Positions 58,544 through 64,000 of a stretch of 64,000 nt of DNA are shown here, piece by piece. How positions within the stretch are numbered: position 1 is the stretch's first letter; every line of letters starts with the position of its first letter. The stretch spans positions 496,001 to 560,000 of the forward strand of contig NZ_CP120639.1 of the NCBI RefSeq assembly GCF_029537235.1. The letters run 5' to 3'. Under the pieces are notes generated by a model. It was given only the letters and a program-made list of their open reading frames with translations. It was not told the origin of the DNA and ran no database searches. The translations under genes and the position numbers were made by a program. Origin of the DNA: Rhizobium sp. 32-5/1 (GTDB lineage: Bacteria > Pseudomonadota > Alphaproteobacteria > Rhizobiales > Rhizobiaceae).

Positions 58544-60147
58544 TCACATCCGGAACAGGCCAAAGCGGGTTTGTGAAATTGGTGCGTTCATGCTGGCTGA
58601 AAGCCCCAGCGCCAGCACGCGTCTTGTATCTGCGGGATCAATGATACCGTCGTCCCAAAGCCGTGCGGTCGAGTAGTAGGGATGCCCCTGAACCTCGTAC
58701 TGCTCCCGGATCGGGGCCTTGAATGCCTCTTCTTCCTCGGACGACCACGTCCCACCCCGCGCTTCGATCCCGTCGCGGCGTACGGTCGAAAGCACCGAAG
58801 CGGCCTGTTCGCCCCCCATCACGCCGATACGCGCGTTAGGCCACATCCACAGAAAGTTCGGCGAGTATGCGCGGCCGCACATGCCGTAATTGCCGGCTCC
58901 AAAGCTGCCGCCGATGATGACCGTGAACTTCGGCACAGCCGTGGTTGCCACCGCGGTCACCATCTTTGCCCCATCCTTGGCGATACCGCCTGCCTCATAT
59001 TTCCGACCAACCATGAAGCCGGTGATGTTTTGCAGGAAGACGAGCGGGATACCGCGCTGCGAGCAAAGCTCGATGAAATGCGCGCCCTTCTGCGCGCTCT
59101 CGGAAAAAGGATGCCGTTGTTGGCGACGATCCCGACCGGATAGCCCCAGATGTGCGCGAAACCGCAGACCAGTGTCGTCCCGTAAAGCCGTTTGAATTCG
59201 TCGAACTCGCTGCCGTCTACAAGGCGTGCGATAACTTCCCGCACATCGTAGGGGATCCGGCGATCGCTGGGGAGGATGGAGTACAGGTCCTCAGCCGCAT
59301 AACGAGGCGCAATGGGAGCGCGCACTTCCACCGACGGCCGCTTCACTGTGTTCAGACTGGCAATGATCCGCCGGGCGATGCCCAGGGCGTGTGCATCGTT
59401 CTCAGCATAATGGTCTGTGACGCCGGAGACGCGGGCGTGCACATCTGCACCGCCCAGTTCCTCGGCGGTGACGACCTCGCCGGTAGCTGCCTTGACCAGT
59501 GGCGGTCCAGCAAGGAAGATCGTGCCCTGGTTGCGAACGATGATGGTCTCATCGGACATGGCGGGCACATAGGCACCGCCGGCGGTGCAGGATCCCATGA
59601 CCACGGCGATCTGGGCAATGCCCTGCGCCGACATATTGGCTTGGTTGTAGAAGATGCGCCCGAAATGATCTCTGCCTGGAAACACCTCGTCCTGGTTGGG
59701 CAGGTTGGCACCTCCGCTGTCGACCAGATAGAGGCATGGCAGCCGGTTCTGAAGCGCGATTTCCTGGGCGCGCAGATGCTTCTGAACGGTCATCGGGAAG
59801 TAGGTGCCGCCCTTCACCGTTGCATCATTGGCGATGATCATACATTCCCGTCCGCAGACCAGGCCAATCCCCGCGATGATGCCCGCGGACGGGATCTCGC
59901 CGCCATAAAGTTCATAGCCAGCGAGTTGCCCCACCTCCAGAAATGGGGAGGCCGGATCGATCAAGGCGCGGACGCGGTCCCGCGGCAGCAGCTTGCCCCG
60001 TGCCAGATGCTTCTCACGGGCGGCCTCGCCACCGCCGAGCCGCACACGATCCGCCTTGGCGCGCAAGTCCTCGACAAGACCGCGCATGGTCTCGGCATTG
60101 GCGCGGGCTGTATCCGAGCGCAGGTCGATCGCCGACTCAATAACGGG
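58544..60147 (-). CDS. liuB: Methylcrotonyl-CoA carboxylase beta subunit, frame broken at 59104-59108
   Basis: About 535 residues from [11 protein letters not shown]. Carboxyltransferase motifs are [34 protein letters not shown] and [19 protein letters not shown] segments. Then [19 protein letters not shown] and [16 protein letters not shown] follow after the break. A minus-strand T5 run (A5 at 59104-59108) needs one more base to give [10 protein letters not shown]. It pairs with the liuD alpha subunit. The start at 60147 avoids eight non-family codons. Confidence 0.9.
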
Positions 60148-60212
60148 CATGCAAGCCTCCTCCAGAACCAAGTTTTGTGTGCCGTGAAGCGAAAACAGGG
60201 TGCACCAGCGCC

Positions 60213-61375
60213 CTAGGCGGTTTCGTCGAACAGTTCGCGGCCGATCAGCATGCGGCGAATTTCACTGGTCCCGGCTCCGATCTCGTAGAGCTTGGCATCG
60301 CGCAGGAGGCGACCGGCTGCAAACTCGTTGATGTAGCCATTGCCGCCGAGGCACTGGATCGCATCGAGCGCTATTTGCGTCGCCCGCTCGGCGGCGTAAA
60401 GGATACAGCCGGCGCTGTCCTTGCGGGTGGTTTCTCCGCGATCACAGGCCGCCGCGACCGCATAGACATAGGCGCGGCAGGCGTTCATCGTCGTATACAT
60501 GTCGGCAAGCTTGCCCTGCATCAGCTGGAAGGTACCGATCGGTTTGCCGAACTGCTCGCGCTGGTGGACATAGGGAACAACGATATCCATCGCCGCCGCC
60601 ATGATCCCCAGCGGACCGGCTGCCAGGACCACGCGCTCGTAATCAAGCCCGGACATCAGGATGTTGACGCCCTGACCCACGTTGCCAAGGACGTTCTCGA
60701 CAGGAACCGGGCAGTCCTGGAAGACGAGCTCGCAGGTGTTTGACCCGCGCATGCCGAGCTTGTCCAGTTTTTGCGCCGTCGAAAATCCCTTCATGCCCCG
60801 CTCGATCAAGAAGGCGGTGATGCCGCGTGGTCCAGCGTCGGGATCGGTCTTGGCATAGACAATCAGCGTGTTTGCGTCCGGACCATTGGTGATCCACATC
60901 TTGTTGCCGTTGAGGACATAGGCGTCGTTCTGGCGGACCGCGCGCAGCTTCATGCCAACGACATCAGAGCCCGCTCCCGGCTCCGACATGGCCAGCGCGC
61001 CGACATGTTCGCCGGAGACAAGTTTGGGTAGATATTTGACCTTCTGCTCCGGGGTGCCCCAGCGTCGCAGCTGGTTGACGCAAAGATTGGAATGCGCGCC
61101 ATAGGACAGCCCCACGGAGGCGGAGGCGCGGCTGATCTCTTCGACCGCGACGCAATGCGCCAAATAACCCATGCCCGATCCGCCCTGTGCTTCCGGCACC
61201 GTGATCCCGAGCAGGCCGAGGGCACCGAATTTTTCCAGAGGTCCGCAGGAAATTCATTGTCGCAATCGATCTGCGCCGCCCGCGGCGCGATCTCGTCCTG
61301 GGCAAAGCGCCGAACCATATCGCGCAGGGCGTCGATCTCTTCGCCCAAGCCGAAACGCATTGCAACATTGAACAT
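60213..61375 (-). CDS. liuA: Isovaleryl-CoA dehydrogenase, frame broken at 61230-61234
   Basis: About 387 residues from [19 protein letters not shown]. Acyl-CoA dehydrogenase motifs include [38 protein letters not shown], and [13 protein letters not shown], followed by the C-terminal [20 protein letters not shown]. The catalytic Glu typical of isovaleryl-CoA dehydrogenase is internal in this region. A minus-strand A5 run (T5 at 61230-61234) needs one more A to read [16 protein letters not shown]. It is the first gene of the liu operon and probably under the divergent AraC regulator. Confidence 0.9.
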
Positions 61376-61623
61376 GGCTTCCTCCTTCACACAGCGCGAT
61401 CACGCAAGGTGCGTTGTTGTCATCGGCCTAGGGAAGCAAATTCAACGCCAACGCAAATACGACGGAAGAGACTATGGGTTTCCGCACGTAGTTGTGATCC
61501 GACAAGGCAATTGCCAATGATCCGGCGATTTTTCCTCCCTGATCCCGACAGGCAATCTAGCGCGGGTGGTCTTGCTTTTCACGCCAGTTTCCGTGCTGAA
61601 TGCGCCAGATGGGAGCAGGCTCA

Positions 61624-62691
61624 ATGCGTAAGTCAACACCGCGCCGCGAAACACCCGTCGCCTTCATCCTGGCCATCTTGCAGGCCTATGAAAACCGGAG
61701 CATTGACCCGGTCGTCGCCCTTTCGCAAGCAGGGTTCCGTCGTGAGGACCTACGCGAGCCGTCAGACCGGGTCGCCGTTGAGCCGTTTGAGGCCCTGTCC
61801 ACTTATGCAATGCGGGAACTCGATGATGAAGGACTGGGATGGTTCTCGCGGCGTCTGCGCTGGGGGACCTACGGCATGCTTCTGCGGGCTTCACTGCCTT
61901 CGCCGTCCCTCGATATTGCGTTGCGCCGCTGGTGCCGTCACCACAATCTCTTAACTGAAGATATCCGCCTTGAGATGCGGATTCACGGCTCGCAGGCCGT
62001 CGTTCGCATCCACGAGATGGTGGATCTTGGTGATTTGAGGGAGTTTTGTCTCGTCAGCCTGTTACGCAATCTTCACGGTATCGCCTGCTGGCTCGCCGAC
62101 TCTCGAATTGTACTGGATAAGGCACGCTTTCCCTTTTCCCGTCCGTCCTATGCTGACGCTTACAGGCGGATGTTCCAGGGCACGATTGTTTTTCAAGCAG
62201 CAGAGGCGAGCATTACTTTCGATGCCGCATATCTGCAGTTGCCGGTTGTTCGCGAAGACAACGCGCTTCGCCAAATCCTCCAAAACCCGATCCGACTTAT
62301 GGCAAGGCTGTATCGCCAGGACCGCCTGTTGTCGCGGAAGATTATAGAGTTGCTTTCCGCAAAATCCGACGGGCTGGACCCTGACGCTGAAGCGATTGCT
62401 GAAAATCTGGGTGTCTCGATCCGGAGCCTTCAGCGCCACCTAAGGGAGGAAGGTACATCACTCCAGGTGCTAAAATCACGTGTACGACTGTCAAAAGCGG
62501 CGGATCTTCTGCGCCGCGGGGACCTACCCATCAAGCGGATCGCATATCTTACCGGTTATCGGGACGAATCGAGCTTCAGTCGAGCATTCCGACGCTGGAC
62601 TGGCCAAAGCCCGGCGGAATTCCGATGCGGCGCCTTACCCTTGCATCAATCACTGGCGTTTGACGCCACGCACAGCGAGCACAGAGATTGA
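61624..62691 (+). CDS. AraC family regulator of the liu operon
   Basis: 355 residues from MRKSTPRRETPVA. The N-terminal domain (residues about 15-210) is of the arabinose-binding-like AraC_binding_2 type. A double HTH follows: AIAENLGVSIRSLQRHLREEGTSL and LPIKRIAYLTGYRDESSFSRAFRRWTGQSPAEF. It is divergent from the isovaleryl-CoA dehydrogenase gene across 248 bp, so control of leucine or isovalerate catabolism is likely. The start at 61624 is preferred over 61600 as no family residues precede it. Confidence 0.85.
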   Translation: MRKSTPRRETPVAFILAILQAYENRSIDPVVALSQAGFRREDLREPSDRVAVEPFEALSTYAMRELDDEGLGWFSRRLRWGTYGMLLRASLPSPSLDIALRRWCRHHNLLTEDIRLEMRIHGSQAVVRIHEMVDLGDLREFCLVSLLRNLHGIACWLADSRIVLDKARFPFSRPSYADAYRRMFQGTIVFQAAEASITFDAAYLQLPVVREDNALRQILQNPIRLMARLYRQDRLLSRKIIELLSAKSDGLDPDAEAIAENLGVSIRSLQRHLREEGTSLQVLKSRVRLSKAADLLRRGDLPIKRIAYLTGYRDESSFSRAFRRWTGQSPAEFRCGALPLHQSLAFDATHSEHRD

Positions 62692-62953
62692 GGGACGCAC
62701 GGGACCGTGGGCCAAGCGTCCCCCTCAAGTTGGCGCTTCCAGCACTTGAGATGAGCTCAAACTGTGTCACTTAAGCAGGTTTTGGAGGAATACCCGACGT
62801 TTCGACAGCAACCTGCATTGTGAAGACAGGACTGCAGCTCACGCTGCACGCGGTAGACCTCGCAAGCTGTCGGAACTGGGCGCGACTGTGAATCCACAAA
62901 GCGCCTTTCATTTTTTCAATGTTACCGACAACCGCTCCAAAAGCGAACGGCCC

Positions 62954-64000
62954 TCACATGGACCACAGCATTGACAAGGGCGCTGCCTGCAGGCGCTCTG
63001 TGAAAGGGGTTATGCGGTCATGATCGTGCAGGACGAGGCCGCGCACGAAACGATCACCGACGGCAGCTTGCAACTGACGCAGACCACGAAAGTCATCGGC
63101 CCTAACAGTCGCGGAGGCCTTTACCTCGATAGCGATAACCCGCCCGCGTCGGTCTTCGATCACGACATCGACTTCATCGCGATCCTTTGTCCTGTAGTGG
63201 GAAAAGGCCATACGCCTCCCGGACCAGGACGCGAGCTTCATAAGTTCGGAGACGACGAAGTTCTCAAGCAGGGGACCAAATCGGGTTTTGTCGTGGGATA
63301 GGCGCGCCCATTCGTCTTCACGCAGAGCAGAAAGAAGGCCTGTGTCAATGAAATGAAGCTTTGGCGTCTTAACGAGCCGGCCAAGCCGATTATTTGACCA
63401 CGGCACCAGAGTTTTGACCAGGAAAAGCCGCTCAAGTATTGCAATGTATTTCTGAGTCGTTACGCCGGATAGTCCGACCGCCGAACCAAAACTGCTGTTG
63501 TTGATCATCTGCCCGGCATGTTCTGCAAGTATGTTCAGAAGATGTGGTAAACGGTGAAGTTGATCGATGTTTGCGATGTCTCTCACATCACGATCGAGTA
63601 TCAGGCTGGCATAGTCTTCGAGCCACGAGACGCGTAGGGCCGATGTGCTCCGCCGCAGGACTCCCGGATAGCCGCCGGCGAGAACCATGCTCATCATCTC
63701 TTCTCCGAGGACGACGTCTCCTTCGATCATAGGGTCCTCGCCTGCAAATCGTCTATCAAGCATGCGGCCAGGGCCTGACCGGATTTCGGCCTGTGCAAAG
63801 GGTAGGAGCGGGATAACAGCCATACGACCGGCCAAGGAATCGGCAATAGTCGGTATGGTCGCCAAGTTGGCGGAACCTGTCAGAAGAAATCGGCCGGGCT
63901 CCTCATACTCGTCCACGCTCGCTTTGATCGCCAACATAAGGTCGGGCGCCCGTTGCACCTCGTCAATGACTGCACGCTTGATCCCTCTGATAAAACCGAT
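62954..64000 (-). CDS. AAA ATPase with DUF4143 domain, N-terminal part outside window
   Basis: The open frame runs off the right edge. Walker-B-like AVIDEVQRAPDL is at about 63960-63985 and GRFLLTGSANL follows. The C-terminal DUF4143 part has LEDYASLILDRDVRDIANI, YIAILERLFLVKTLVPW, HFIDTGLLSAL and the nuclease-like RDEVDVVIEDRRGRVIAIEVKAS. Such proteins are widespread in bacteria and often mobile; role unknown. The Walker A lies beyond 64000. The gap from 62692 to 62953 shows no gene. Confidence 0.8.
   Translation of the reverse strand: MGFIRGIKRAVIDEVQRAPDLMLAIKASVDEYEEPGRFLLTGSANLATIPTIADSLAGRMAVIPLLPFAQAEIRSGPGRMLDRRFAGEDPMIEGDVVLGEEMMSMVLAGGYPGVLRRSTSALRVSWLEDYASLILDRDVRDIANIDQLHRLPHLLNILAEHAGQMINNSSFGSAVGLSGVTTQKYIAILERLFLVKTLVPWSNNRLGRLVKTPKLHFIDTGLLSALREDEWARLSHDKTRFGPLLENFVVSELMKLASWSGRRMAFSHYRTKDRDEVDVVIEDRRGRVIAIEVKASATVRADDFRGLRQLQAAVGDRFVRGLVLHDHDRITPFTERLQAAPLSMLWSM

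Noticed and set aside
54812..61375. liu operon as an unusual system
   Set aside because: Order liuA-B-C-D-E and all catalytic motifs match the known leucine/isovalerate pathway; only the frame breaks are odd.
1..64000. CRISPR arrays, rRNA and complete tRNA genes
   Set aside because: No regularly spaced direct repeats of CRISPR type, no rRNA-like stretch and no full cloverleaf were seen.

Overview
The window reads as chromosome or chromid DNA of a Rhizobiaceae-like alphaproteobacterium (Rhizobium/Agrobacterium/Ensifer group). The basis is the G+C-rich codon use, the three-domain LplT-PlsC-acyl ligase protein, many ABC importers of the sugar and amino-acid classes, FixL/FixJ-type signalling and dense short operons. 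This is inference from gene content; no ribosomal marker is present.

Layout. (1) 1-5640: an envelope-maintenance block: a pspA-yiaAB operon, a TetR regulator and a lysophospholipid re-acylation protein (aas-like). Five copies of the palindrome TGAAC-N3-GTTCA sit in the pspA and tetR promoters. (2) 5692-10851: a tightly overlapping five-gene operon of unknown product: GNAT-like, E1-like ThiF, polytopic membrane protein, YghO-like GNAT and Acg-type nitroreductase. (3) 10852-31172: an accessory stretch of small stress and detoxification genes. It holds a 'mobile mystery' A/B (Xre-Fic) pair, a GMC oxidoreductase, an OhrR-like regulator with a divergent alpha/beta hydrolase, SDR/SnoaL/LysR, RidA, MFS/DoxX/amidohydrolase/XapX, a cysteine hydrolase, a PAS kinase with a FixJ-type regulator, GNAT/DUF1348/PPOX, a metallo-hydrolase and a second alpha/beta hydrolase. 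(4) 32019-48087: two divergent operons for an unidentified sugar or polyol: a CUT2 ABC importer, two FGGY kinases, four dehydrogenases and a SorC regulator on one side; a cupin phosphoglucose isomerase, a shikimate-dehydrogenase-like protein, a 2-hydroxyacid dehydrogenase, an UlaG-like metallo-hydrolase and an RpiR regulator on the other. Two HexR/RpiR-like operators lie between them. (5) 48215-53480: an ISL3 transposase remnant, then a GntR-controlled polar amino-acid importer with a gamma-glutamyltransferase. (6) 53575-62691: the leucine/isovalerate (liu) operon with an AraC regulator, ending in two genes fused by a deletion. (7) 62954-64000: an ATPase cut by the window edge.

About 23 reading-frame breaks occur in otherwise intact genes. 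Nearly all are repaired by adding one base to a short homopolymer, so indel errors in the underlying assembly are the likeliest cause. I annotate these genes across the break and give the position. Three loci look genuinely degraded: the DUF1348 gene (28198-28643), the fused esterase/ligase pair (53575-54815) and the ISL3 remnant.
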